From SCQP01 sp050747745 (lineage in GTDB: Bacteria > Acidobacteriota > Terriglobia > Terriglobales > SCQP01): a stretch of DNA of 64,000 bases. A model generated the notes under the pieces. It saw nothing but the letters and a program-made list of their open reading frames with translations, was not told the DNA's origin and did not search any database. Below, piece by piece: positions 25,142 to 33,036 of this stretch. The stretch spans positions 94,883 through 158,882 of the forward strand of contig JBOGKM010000098.1 in NCBI GenBank assembly GCA_050747745.1, written 5' to 3'. The position numbers and the translations under genes are program-made. The stretch's first letter is position 1; each line of letters starts with the position of its first letter.

Positions 25142-26650
25142 ATGGCCACAGACAGCGCCTCTCCCCGCACCGCGGGCAAACCCAGCCCGGGCACGGCCAA
25201 AGCCCTCGGCCTGACCAGCGCCACCACGCTGGTGATGGGCATCATGATCGGCTCGGGCATCTTCGTGGTGTCGCCCGAGATCGCCCGCGAAGTCGGCTCG
25301 CCCGGCCTGCTGATGCTGGTGTGGGTGGTGACCGGGGTGATGACGCTGATGGGCGCGCTCTGCTACGGCGAGCTGGCGGCGGCGATGCCGCAGGCGGGCG
25401 GGCAGTATGTGTACTTGCGGGAAGCGCTGGGGCCGCTGTGGGCGTTTCTGTTCGGCTGGACGCTGTTCATCGTCATCCAGACGGGCACGATTGCGGCGGT
25501 GTGCGTGGCGTTCGCCAAGTATCTGGGCGTGCTCTACCCGCACTCGGTTTCGGAGAGCACGTGGCTGTTTCATTGGGGCCATCTCGGGCCGGTGCAGTTG
25601 GGCGTGAACACGGAAGAGCTGGTGGCCATCGCGGTGATCCTGTTTCTCACCTGGCTGAACACGCGCGGAGTGCGCTCCGGGGCGCTGGTGCAGAACGTGT
25701 TCACGTTCGCGAAAATCGCCGCCTTGGTCGGGCTGATCCTGGTGGGGCTGGCGATCGCCCGCAACGCCGGCGCGATCGCGGCCAACTTCAGCCATTTCTG
25801 GCACCAGTTTTTCAGCGGATTCTGGGGACACGGCCTTTACAACCTGAGCGGAGCGGCGAACGGCAAGATGGTTTCGACGGCGACCATCGTGGCGGTGTTC
25901 GCGGCGCTGGTCGGATCGCTGTTTTCCTCCGACGCATGGAACAATGTGACCTACACCGCCGGGGAAATCCGCAATCCGCGGCGCAACCTGCCGCTGTCGC
26001 TGGCCATCGGCACGATTGCGGTGACGGCGCTGTACCTGCTGGCCAACCTGGCGTATTTGAGCGTGCTGCAGTTTCCCGGCATTGCGCACGCGCCCGAGGA
26101 CCGAGTGGCCTCGGCGATGCTGGGCGCCGCCTACGGGCCCCTGGGGGCGGTGCTGATCGCGGTGGCGATTCTGATTTCGACGTTTGGCTGCACCAACGGG
26201 CTGATCCTGGCGGGACCGCGGGTATTTCAGGCGATGGCCAAGGACGGGCTGTTTTTCAAAAAAGCGGCGCAACTGAACCGCCTCCAGGTGCCGGCGACCG
26301 CGCTCTGGATCCAAGGCATCTGGGCCTGCATTTTGTGCCTGTCGGGCACCTACACCGACCTGCTCAACTACGTCATGTTCACCGAGTTCATTTTTTACAT
26401 TCTGACCATCAGCAGCCTGTTTGTGCTGCGCCGCAAGCGTCCGGAGCTGGAGCGGCCGTACAAGGTAGTAGCCTATCCCTGGCTGCCGGCCGTCTATATT
26501 GCCTTGGCGGTGTTTTTCGATGCGGTGGTGCTGTGGGTGTTCCCGCAGTATTCGAGTTCGGGGCTGGTGCTGGTGCTCATCGGCGTGCCCGTGTATTTCC
26601 TCTGGGGGCGTCCGGGCAAGCCCAAACCGGCTGCGGCTGAGCTAAGCTAG
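25142..26650 (+). CDS. APC-superfamily amino acid permease (LAT-like)
   Basis: A 502-residue inner-membrane transporter with 12 predicted helices. The first helix carries the unwound substrate-binding motif MIGSGIFVVSP, followed by MGALCYGELAAAMPQAGGQY, the conserved consensus between helices 2 and 3. FSSDAWNNVTYTAGEIRNPR in helix 6 and the following loop is typical of the LAT/APA group. It probably exchanges or imports amino acids; the substrate cannot be read. ATG at 25142, 43 bp after thiE. It is followed 11 bp later by a second APC permease from a different subfamily. Confidence 0.9.
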   Translation: MATDSASPRTAGKPSPGTAKALGLTSATTLVMGIMIGSGIFVVSPEIAREVGSPGLLMLVWVVTGVMTLMGALCYGELAAAMPQAGGQYVYLREALGPLWAFLFGWTLFIVIQTGTIAAVCVAFAKYLGVLYPHSVSESTWLFHWGHLGPVQLGVNTEELVAIAVILFLTWLNTRGVRSGALVQNVFTFAKIAALVGLILVGLAIARNAGAIAANFSHFWHQFFSGFWGHGLYNLSGAANGKMVSTATIVAVFAALVGSLFSSDAWNNVTYTAGEIRNPRRNLPLSLAIGTIAVTALYLLANLAYLSVLQFPGIAHAPEDRVASAMLGAAYGPLGAVLIAVAILISTFGCTNGLILAGPRVFQAMAKDGLFFKKAAQLNRLQVPATALWIQGIWACILCLSGTYTDLLNYVMFTEFIFYILTISSLFVLRRKRPELERPYKVVAYPWLPAVYIALAVFFDAVVLWVFPQYSSSGLVLVLIGVPVYFLWGRPGKPKPAAAELS

Positions 26651-26661
26651 GAAACAAGTTT

Positions 26662-28209
26662 ATGAGCCTGAACTTACTTGCGCGCAAAGATGTTCACGCC
26701 ATGCTGGCGGAAACGGAAGGGGAAAAAAGCGGCCTCAAGCGCACGCTCGGTCCCTTCAACCTGGTCACGCTGGGCATAGGAGCCATCATCGGCACCGGCA
26801 TTTTCGTACTGGTCGGACCGGCGGCGGCCATCTACGCCGGTCCGGCGGTGGTACTCAGCTTTGTGGTCGCGGCGATTGCCAGCGCGTTTGCCGGGATTTG
26901 CTATTCAGAATTCGCAGCCGCCATCCCAATTGCCGGCAGCGCATACAGCTACGGCTACACGGCGCTGGGAGAAATCATCGCCTGGATCATTGGCTGGGCG
27001 CTGATCATGGAATACGCGTTCGGGGCGGCTACGGTCGCCGTGGGCTGGTCCGGGTACATCAACAGCCTGCTGCACACCCTGAGCATCAACATTCCGCCCA
27101 GTCTCTCGGCCGCGCCCGGCACCCAAGTGGCGTTCCTTGGGGGCATCTGGAAGCCGATCACGTCCCTCACCGGGGCCGATAAAATCGCCGCGCTGAGCGC
27201 GCCGCACGCCGTCGCCCACTTCAATCTTCTCGCCTTCGTCGGCATCCTGCTGGTCACCGCGATACTGATCATCGGCATTTCCGAATCCGCCAACATCAAC
27301 ACCGCCATCGTGGTGATCAAGGTTGCGGTGCTTTTGGTTTTTGTCGGAATCGTCATCGTGTTCCTGAACCGGACGGGATGGCAAAGCGCGGTACACAACT
27401 GGACCACCCCATCGTTCATGCCCTTTGGATGGTCCGGCGTTTTTAAGGGGGCGGCGTTCATCTTCTTCGCTTACATTGGGTTTGATGCCGTCTCGACAGC
27501 GGCTCAGGAATCGCGCAAACCGCAAAAAGACATGCCCATCGGCATTCTCGGCTCGCTGGTGGTATGCACCATCCTGTACATCCTGGTGGGCGGGCTGCTG
27601 ACCGGCCTGGTTCCCTACAGCATTCTGAACGTACCCGATTCGCTCGCCGTAGGGGTGCATCACACCGGCTTGGCGTGGGGCGAAGTCCTGATCGATGTGG
27701 GCGCCATCTGCGGCCTCTCGTCCACCATGCTGGTGATGTTGCTGGGCCAGTCGCGGGTTTTCTACACGATGTCCGGCGATGGCCTGTTGTTCAAGTGGGC
27801 CAGCAAGATCCACAAGAAATTCCGTACGCCCTATGTTTCCAGCGCGGTCGTCGGCATCGCGGTAGCCGTCGTTGCCGCCTTCTTCCCGGTGGACAAGCTC
27901 GCCGATCTCACCAACATCGGCACCCTGACCGCGTTCGCGATCGTGTGCGCCAGCGTCTGGGCGATGCGGCACCGCGAACCGGACTTGAAGCGGCCGTTCC
28001 GCACGCCCTGGGTGCCCGTGATACCGATTCTCGGCGTACTGATTTCGATCGGCCTGATCTGGGAGCTGACGACGCTGACCAAAGAGGCGTTCCTGATCTG
28101 GCTGGTGATCGGCCTGATCATTTACTTTGTCTATGGCCGCCATCACAGTGAAGTGCAGCGGGCGCTGCAAAAGGCCACCTCGGCCATCCCCGGCGCGGTG
28201 GGCAAGTAG
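26662..28209 (+). CDS. APC-superfamily amino acid permease (cationic amino acid type)
   Basis: A 515-residue permease with 12 or more helices and a cytosolic N-terminus. Helix 1 motif LGIGAIIGTGIFVLVGPAA, then FAGICYSEFAAAIPIAGSAY, and helix 6 IFFAYIGFDAVSTAAQESR, the CAT/YfnA-type consensus. VLLGQSRVFYTMSGDGL and LKRPFRTPWVPVIPILG are also family features. Likely imports cationic or branched amino acids. The ribosome-binding site AGGAAA (26649-26654) overlaps the stop codon of the previous permease, so the two are translated from one message. Sequence divergence between the two shows they are not a recent duplication. Confidence 0.92.
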   Translation: MSLNLLARKDVHAMLAETEGEKSGLKRTLGPFNLVTLGIGAIIGTGIFVLVGPAAAIYAGPAVVLSFVVAAIASAFAGICYSEFAAAIPIAGSAYSYGYTALGEIIAWIIGWALIMEYAFGAATVAVGWSGYINSLLHTLSINIPPSLSAAPGTQVAFLGGIWKPITSLTGADKIAALSAPHAVAHFNLLAFVGILLVTAILIIGISESANINTAIVVIKVAVLLVFVGIVIVFLNRTGWQSAVHNWTTPSFMPFGWSGVFKGAAFIFFAYIGFDAVSTAAQESRKPQKDMPIGILGSLVVCTILYILVGGLLTGLVPYSILNVPDSLAVGVHHTGLAWGEVLIDVGAICGLSSTMLVMLLGQSRVFYTMSGDGLLFKWASKIHKKFRTPYVSSAVVGIAVAVVAAFFPVDKLADLTNIGTLTAFAIVCASVWAMRHREPDLKRPFRTPWVPVIPILGVLISIGLIWELTTLTKEAFLIWLVIGLIIYFVYGRHHSEVQRALQKATSAIPGAVGK

Positions 28210-28248
28210 GCATTTGACTGCGCGCACGCACAAGCGCACACTACAGGC

Positions 28249-28815
28249 ATGTTCTGCGATGCTGTGATCCGGGATGCGTCCCGGCCCGGGCGCCGCGAGC
28301 ACGATCCGGAAGCCGCGGTCTCGCCACTGATGGCGCATGCGTTTGACCGGCGTTCGCTGCTGAGCGAGCTCAAATCCCGTGGGGTCCGGCTGACGGCGCA
28401 ACGGCGGGCGGTGGTCGAGGTCATTCAGGAAGCCAACGAACATCTGGATGCGGGCACGCTGCTGGAGCGCGCGCGGGCGCGCGGGGCGAACGTGGACCGC
28501 GCCACCGTGTATCGCACTGTCGAGCTGCTGAAGAAGTATCGGCTGGTGGATGAGCTGGATCTGATGCACCTGCAGGGAGAAAAGCACTACTACGAGGCGC
28601 GCACACGGGGCGATCATGTGCATCTGGCCTGCCTGAACTGCGGACGCATTCTGGAATGCGCCACGCCGCTGCTGGACTGGCTGAAGCTGGAGCTGGCGAC
28701 GCGCACGGGCTTCGAGTTGAAGGTAACGCGGCTGGAGGTGGGCGGGTATTGCGCTGCCTGCCGGGCCGCACACCCGCAGCCGGAGGCGGCGGCAGGCGCG
28801 GCGGCACAGCTGTAA
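28249..28815 (+). CDS. Fur-family metal- or peroxide-responsive regulator
   Basis: A 188-residue (or 161 from an in-frame ATG at 28330) transcription regulator of the Fur/Zur/PerR family. Winged-helix DNA-binding region: LTAQRRAVVEVIQEANEHLD and NVDRATVYRTVELLKKYRLV. The dimerisation domain has HYYEARTRGDHVHLACLNCG with the HxHxxCxxC arrangement, and the C-terminal CxxC in GGYCAACRAAH, so the structural zinc site is complete. Which metal or signal it senses cannot be told. It sits 39 bp after the APC permease; no Fur box was recognised in front of it. Confidence 0.88.
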   Translation: MFCDAVIRDASRPGRREHDPEAAVSPLMAHAFDRRSLLSELKSRGVRLTAQRRAVVEVIQEANEHLDAGTLLERARARGANVDRATVYRTVELLKKYRLVDELDLMHLQGEKHYYEARTRGDHVHLACLNCGRILECATPLLDWLKLELATRTGFELKVTRLEVGGYCAACRAAHPQPEAAAGAAAQL

Positions 28816-28896
28816 ACCCGCAGGAGCGGGGCCGCCAGCTGCGATACACTGGGCACAGTCTGAAGGGCCGGGAGCTGGCCGGCAGCACGCCCGATT

Positions 28897-31020
28897 GTGA
28901 GCACACCGAACCAGAGCGGACCCTTGCCGCCAGCGCGCCTGCACGGAGGCGCCGGACAAGCCACGGCGGCGCACGCGCGCGCGCGCAGCGCGCAACTATT
29001 GAGCCAACTGCTGCATTCAGCGCTGTTCAAGGTGACCGCCGGTCTGGGCGTGATCACGCTGATACTGGGCGCGCCGACGCTTTTCGGCCACGCGCCGCTG
29101 GGATGGTTCGGGCTGTTCCGGGCAGCGTTTTCCATTGCGCTATTCATTTTCCTGGTGCGGCTAGTGTTTCTGCTGGCCACGGAGACGCTGTGGCTGCTGC
29201 GCAACCGGTTGATCCTGGCGTACGTTTTCATGGGGGTGGTGCCGGTGCTGCTGATCGCGGGGATGCTAGCGATTGGGGCCTACATGTTTTATGGCCAATA
29301 CGCCTCCTACCTGCTCCTGAACGAACTCAACCAGCACACCCACAACGTGGGCGCGGTGAACTCGCTGACCGTGCGCGAGCTGGACCGTCATCCTAATCGC
29401 GTGGACAACGGTCCCGAGCTGAGCCGCTACTATGCGAGCTATTACTTTCCCCGGGGCTATGGCGGGGTGCGATCGTTTTTTTTCAGCGGAGGCAAGCCGG
29501 TCAGCAAGGTGGCCACGCGTTTGGGCATGCCCCCAAGCTGGGTGCAGCCGGGCTTTGTGGGCCTGATCACCCGCAACGGCCATTACGCCATCGCCAGCTT
29601 CGGCGCCACACGCGAGCGCCACGAGGCCGAGCAGGTACTCACGCTGTACGCGCTGTCGGTGCGCAACCTCGACACGCTGGCCAAACCGCTGGGGCGGATA
29701 TCGCTGGGATTGGGGTTCAACAGCACCACCGGGGTCACCAACGGCAAGGGGACGCCGACGCTGGCCAGCCAACTGCCGCTGCGGGCGGCCCACAGCGTTT
29801 TCGACATACGCATAACCAGCTTCGCCTTCATTCCGGTGAGCAACTGGAAAACGGGCAAAAGCGGAACTATCATTGCCGCCATCACCACCCGGCCGACGCT
29901 GCTCAATGACCAACTGTTCTCCAGCCTTCAGGTCAGCGGTCCGCCGACGCAGGGCAACCGCCTGCCGCTGTTGGTACTGGGGGTGGTCGGGGTGGGATTT
30001 CTGATCATCGAGCTGTTCTCGTTCGTGGCGGGCATCCGGCTGACGCGCACCATCACCGGGGCGGTGAACGATCTGTACGTGGGCACCGAACACATCAATC
30101 GCGGACAGTTCGACTACCGCATTCCGGTGCGGCGGCGGGATCAACTGGCGGCGCTGTCGCACAGCTTCAACACCATGACCGAATCGATCGAGCGGTTGCT
30201 GGCCGAGCAGCGCGAGAAGCAGAGCCTGGAAAACGAGCTGATGATCGCGCACGAGGTGCAAATTCAGTTGTTTCCCCGCATCCCGCCCCGGCTGGCGGGG
30301 CTGGAAATGGCCGGCCGCTGCCTGCCGGCGCGGGTGGTGAGCGGCGACTACTTCGATTTCCAGCAATTGAGTCCCAGCAGCGTGAGCCTGGCGCTGGGCG
30401 ACATTTCGGGCAAGGGCATTTCGGCGGCGCTGCTGATGGCCACCATCGTGGCGGCGGTGCGGGCGTATCAGCCCTCGCTCGCCGATCGGGCGGTGGCGGT
30501 GGCGGCGGGCGGGGGTGGCAACGGCAGCGAGGCGGAGGCGGACGGCGAGCAAGCCGATCCGGTGCGGCTGCTGGAGCGGCTGAACCATCAGTTGTACCAT
30601 TCGACGCCGCCGGAGAAATACGTGACGCTGTTTTACGCGGTGTACGACGCGAAGCAGCGGGAGCTGCGCTACACCAACGCCGGGCATCTGCCGCCGGCGG
30701 TGCTGGGGCCGCGAGGCGTGCGGCGGCTGGATCGCGGGGGCATGGTGGCGGGACTGTTCGAAGCGGTCAGCTTCGAGCTGGGGCGTATCCCGCTGGAGCG
30801 GGGCGATCTGCTGGCGGCGTGGAGCGATGGTGTGACCGAGCCGGAAAACGAGTACGGAGTCGAGTTCGGCGAAACGCGGCTGCTGCAAATGCTGGAGCTG
30901 AACCGCAGCCGTCCGCTCAGCGAAATTCTGGACACGGTGCTGCATGCGGTGCGGGACTGGAGCGGGGCGGCGGAACAATCCGACGATATTACGCTGGTGC
31001 TGGCGCGGGTGGCGGAATAA
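28897..31020 (+). CDS. Membrane-bound HAMP-SpoIIE/PP2C serine phosphatase
   Basis: A 707-residue signalling phosphatase of the RsbU type. Three hydrophobic segments lie in the first 130 residues (the last LAYVFMGVVPVLLIAGMLAI), then an extracytoplasmic sensor region to about 345, another membrane helix (LPLLVLGVVGVGFLIIELFS), a HAMP region (HINRGQFDYRIPVRRRDQLA), a short coiled coil and the PP2C domain. Metal-binding aspartates appear in VVSGDYFDF, LALGDISGKGISAALLMA, LAAWSDGVTEPEN and EQSDDITLVLARV. Such phosphatases activate anti-anti-sigma factors; no partner STAS or kinase gene is adjacent. GTG start at 28897. A 30-residue Gly/Glu-rich insertion sits near residue 540. Confidence 0.9.
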   Translation: MSTPNQSGPLPPARLHGGAGQATAAHARARSAQLLSQLLHSALFKVTAGLGVITLILGAPTLFGHAPLGWFGLFRAAFSIALFIFLVRLVFLLATETLWLLRNRLILAYVFMGVVPVLLIAGMLAIGAYMFYGQYASYLLLNELNQHTHNVGAVNSLTVRELDRHPNRVDNGPELSRYYASYYFPRGYGGVRSFFFSGGKPVSKVATRLGMPPSWVQPGFVGLITRNGHYAIASFGATRERHEAEQVLTLYALSVRNLDTLAKPLGRISLGLGFNSTTGVTNGKGTPTLASQLPLRAAHSVFDIRITSFAFIPVSNWKTGKSGTIIAAITTRPTLLNDQLFSSLQVSGPPTQGNRLPLLVLGVVGVGFLIIELFSFVAGIRLTRTITGAVNDLYVGTEHINRGQFDYRIPVRRRDQLAALSHSFNTMTESIERLLAEQREKQSLENELMIAHEVQIQLFPRIPPRLAGLEMAGRCLPARVVSGDYFDFQQLSPSSVSLALGDISGKGISAALLMATIVAAVRAYQPSLADRAVAVAAGGGGNGSEAEADGEQADPVRLLERLNHQLYHSTPPEKYVTLFYAVYDAKQRELRYTNAGHLPPAVLGPRGVRRLDRGGMVAGLFEAVSFELGRIPLERGDLLAAWSDGVTEPENEYGVEFGETRLLQMLELNRSRPLSEILDTVLHAVRDWSGAAEQSDDITLVLARVAE

Positions 31021-31024
31021 GCTC

Positions 31025-31777
31025 TCAAGCAGGGAAGGAGGCGCGCCAGGCGGCGAGCGCGGGCGGGGTGCGGGGGCGGGCGCCCAGACGGCGCATGCGT
31101 TCTAGCGCACACTCGACGAAGCGCAGCGAAAAGGCCACGCCCAGCGCGGTTGGGCGGTAGAGCAGAACGGCGGACTCACCCTCGAAGGGCAGGGGCGCGG
31201 CGCGCCAGAGAGGATCGAGGCGGGAAGCGGACTCGCGCGCCAGCGCCGCCCACTGCCGGGGGCGAAGGTACAAGCTGGTGAGGTGGTCGTGGCGTCCCCA
31301 ATCGCTTCCCCGCTGCAGGGCGGCGATGTTGGAGACAAAAACGGCGAGGCGGGCGCAGCGCGCCAGCTCGGCGAGGGCGGCGCGGGCGGGCGCGGCGTCC
31401 AGGTATTGCAGCACACCATTGCAGTAGACCAGATCGAATTGCGCTGGGGGGAAGGGCAGGCGGGTGCAATCGGCGCGCAGCGTCAACCCGCCGCCCCAGG
31501 CGGTGCGGGCGCAGCGCACGGCGTAGCGGCTGAGGTCCACGCCCACGGCACGCACGCCCAAATCGCGGCGGGCCCAGGCGGCGAGGGCACCCTTGCCGCA
31601 GCCGGCATCGAGCAGGGTGCGCGCACCGGTGAGCTCGACCAGGGTGCTGAGCTGCGCCTCGACGACGGGAAAATAGTCGGGGTAATAGCCGTAGCCGCGC
31701 ACCTCATCGCCGCCCTTGAGGCCGGGCGCATAGTCGGGGTCTTCGAAGTAGCGACGCTCGAAGCGGCCTTCGCTCAT
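31025..31777 (-). CDS. SAM-dependent class I methyltransferase
   Basis: A 250-residue methyltransferase with motif I ARTLLDAGCGKGALAAWARR, then VGVDLSRYAVRCAR, LPFPPAQFDLVYCNGVLQYL and AALAELARCARLAVFVSNIA. The loop after motif I resembles small-molecule or glycan methyltransferases. The N-terminus (RRYFEDPDYAPGLKGGDEVR) is unlike the other methyltransferases here. Its ATG at 31777 overlaps the stop of the small basic protein upstream by 4 bp, so the two are coupled. It ends 4 bp from the convergent SpoIIE phosphatase gene. Confidence 0.85.
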   Translation of the reverse strand: MSEGRFERRYFEDPDYAPGLKGGDEVRGYGYYPDYFPVVEAQLSTLVELTGARTLLDAGCGKGALAAWARRDLGVRAVGVDLSRYAVRCARTAWGGGLTLRADCTRLPFPPAQFDLVYCNGVLQYLDAAPARAALAELARCARLAVFVSNIAALQRGSDWGRHDHLTSLYLRPRQWAALARESASRLDPLWRAAPLPFEGESAVLLYRPTALGVAFSLRFVECALERMRRLGARPRTPPALAAWRASFPA

Positions 31778-31941
31778 GCGCGCTCGTCCTGGCGGCGCCA
31801 GTTGGGCTTGTGCTTTTCCGGTTTGCGGCGCTGGTCGGGCACGGCCGAGCCGGGCGGCACGGGTCCGATGCGGCTGCGGGCCATGGTGCGCACCAGCTTG
31901 TCCGCGGTAGGAGCGCGCGGGCGTTTGCGTTTTGAGGCCAT
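31774..31941 (-). CDS. Small basic hypothetical protein
   Basis: A 55-residue, strongly basic product (MASKRKRPRAPTADK at the start, KPEKHKPNWRRQDERA at the end) with no membrane segment. Coding status rests on the ATGA overlap with the methyltransferase and the uninterrupted frame. A longer frame to 32031 exists but runs through intergenic repeat sequence. The central TMARSRIGPVPPGSAVPD is Pro-rich. It could bind nucleic acid, but nothing in the sequence proves it. Not recognised. Confidence 0.55.
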   Translation of the reverse strand: MASKRKRPRAPTADKLVRTMARSRIGPVPPGSAVPDQRRKPEKHKPNWRRQDERA

Positions 31942-32007
31942 GACGGTCTGTCCGATCATACAGGAGCGGGGCGGGGCGATCTGCGGCGCGGGCACGAGGC
32001 CACGGAA

Positions 32008-32040
32008 CCCGCCGTGCCGAATTACGACCAACTCGGGCGC
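32008..32040. repeat. Copy A of a two-part intergenic motif
   Basis: The 22-base block at 32008-32029 matches 43235-43256 at 20 of 22 positions (core CCGAATTAC). The next 11 bases, AACTCGGGCGC (32030-32040), recur exactly at 43307-43317. In this copy the two blocks are contiguous; in the other they are separated by 50 bp. Confidence 0.65.
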
Positions 32041-32434
32041 TGCCGCTTGCGGGAGCGAAACTGTAACCCGGAGTGGGTATAAGTTGTTGTTTTGCGGGCA
32101 GGTGGCAAGTTACACCGCTGAGCTGGCGGGCGTTTGGAGGTCGTCGTAATTTCCGGGGCATGAGGCGGCCTCCGCGCCCCATCGCCATTCCCTACAAGGG
32201 ATGAAGTTAACTTTGGCACAATTTAAGTCCTTTGAAATCTGCGGGCGGCGTGTCAACCCGTTGGATGGCAAGAAGGAGGACAGGCGGCGCAGTTCGGACT
32301 ACCAGCGTCTAACCGCGCCCACGGGGATGCCAGCGGGCCGCCTGGAGGAACAAAATGAGGAGCAAAACGAGGCTACGGATATATAGAGTCCAAAAGTTGG
32401 GAAAAGGTTGGGGGACAGGCAAAATAAATTTGAG

Positions 32435-32456
32435 TTTGTGACAATTTTGTGACAAT
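32435..32456. repeat. 11-bp tandem direct repeat next to maf
   Basis: The unit TTTGTGACAAT occurs twice back to back at 32435-32445 and 32446-32456. The period is one helical turn and each unit holds the small palindrome TTGTGACAA. It ends 10 bp before the maf stop codon, so it lies in the 3' flank of maf. It may be a protein-binding site or chance. Confidence 0.6.
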
Positions 32457-32466
32457 TGCCGACGAC

Positions 32467-33036
32467 TCAGGATGCCTGGAGTTGGCGCCAGAGGCACCAG
32501 ACCAGCGCCAAGGGCAGGCCCACGACGTTCGAATAGGAGCCTTCGATGCGGGGGATGAAACAGGCGGCGCGGCCCTGAATGGCGTAAGCGCCAGCCTTGC
32601 CGCCCGGTTCGCCGGTGGCGATGTAGGCGTCCAGGTCGGTGGCGGACAATGGGCCGAAGGTGACGGCAGTAATATCGAGGCCGGAACACTCGCGCGAGCC
32701 GAGGCGAAGGCAGACGCCAGTCAAGACCTGGTGAGTGCGGGCGGCAAGCTGGGTGAGCATGGCGCGGGCGTGGGCGTCGTCGCGGGGCTTGCCAAACAAC
32801 TGGTCGCCCAGCACCACGACCGTGTCGGCGCCGAGCACGGGCGAGTCGTGGACGGAGGGGGCGATGGCGGCGGCCTTGGCGCGGGCGAGGCGGAGCACGT
32901 AGTGTGCAGGATCCTCATCGGGCAGGCGGGTTTCGTCGACATCGGCGGGGTGCACCTGGACTTGCCATCCGGCTGCCTGCAGCAGCTCGCGGCGGCGTGG
33001 CGAAGCCGAGGCCAGGCAAACGAGCGGCGGCATCAT
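32467..33036 (-). CDS. maf: Maf/YhdE-type nucleoside triphosphate pyrophosphatase
   Basis: The 189-residue cytosolic protein hydrolyses non-canonical or excess nucleotides (dTTP/UTP or m7GTP class) to monophosphates. Seen: the N-terminal LASASPRRRELLQAAGW with the phosphate-binding SxRR motif, VLGADTVVVLGDQLFGKPRD with the conserved aspartate, THQVLTGVCL, and the C-terminal GKAGAYAIQGRAACFIPRIE with the GxAGxY-IQG signature. It ends SYSNVVGLPLALVW, as in the family. The ATG at 33036 overlaps the stop of the GT-C gene by 4 bp, implying coupling. Confidence 0.94.
   Translation of the reverse strand: MMPPLVCLASASPRRRELLQAAGWQVQVHPADVDETRLPDEDPAHYVLRLARAKAAAIAPSVHDSPVLGADTVVVLGDQLFGKPRDDAHARAMLTQLAARTHQVLTGVCLRLGSRECSGLDITAVTFGPLSATDLDAYIATGEPGGKAGAYAIQGRAACFIPRIEGSYSNVVGLPLALVWCLWRQLQAS

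Larger units (their letters stand above)
31942..32466. other. 525-bp intergenic stretch, no supported gene
   Basis: The stretch separates the minus-strand methyltransferase unit from maf. It contains a motif shared with the region upstream of the VWFA gene (32008-32040), an inverted AATTACGAC copy at 32143-32151, a 61-codon plus-strand frame (32201-32386) with no recognisable similarity, and an 11-bp tandem repeat next to maf. It is noticeably richer in A and T than its neighbours at 32195-32460. No RNA gene was recognised. Confidence 0.6.

Noticed and set aside
22957..25260. 767-codon minus frame
   Set aside because: Antisense to accC and thiE.
26905..28995. 696-codon minus frame
   Set aside because: Antisense to the second APC permease and the Fur-family gene.
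32213..32240. Possible sigma-54 promoter (TTTGGCAC)
   Set aside because: The -24-like TGGCAC is present, but no TTGC-type -12 element lies at the required spacing.
32201..32386. 61-codon plus-strand frame in the gap before maf
   Set aside because: No similarity recognised, no clear ribosome-binding site with good spacing, and no neighbour coupling; not enough to call a gene.
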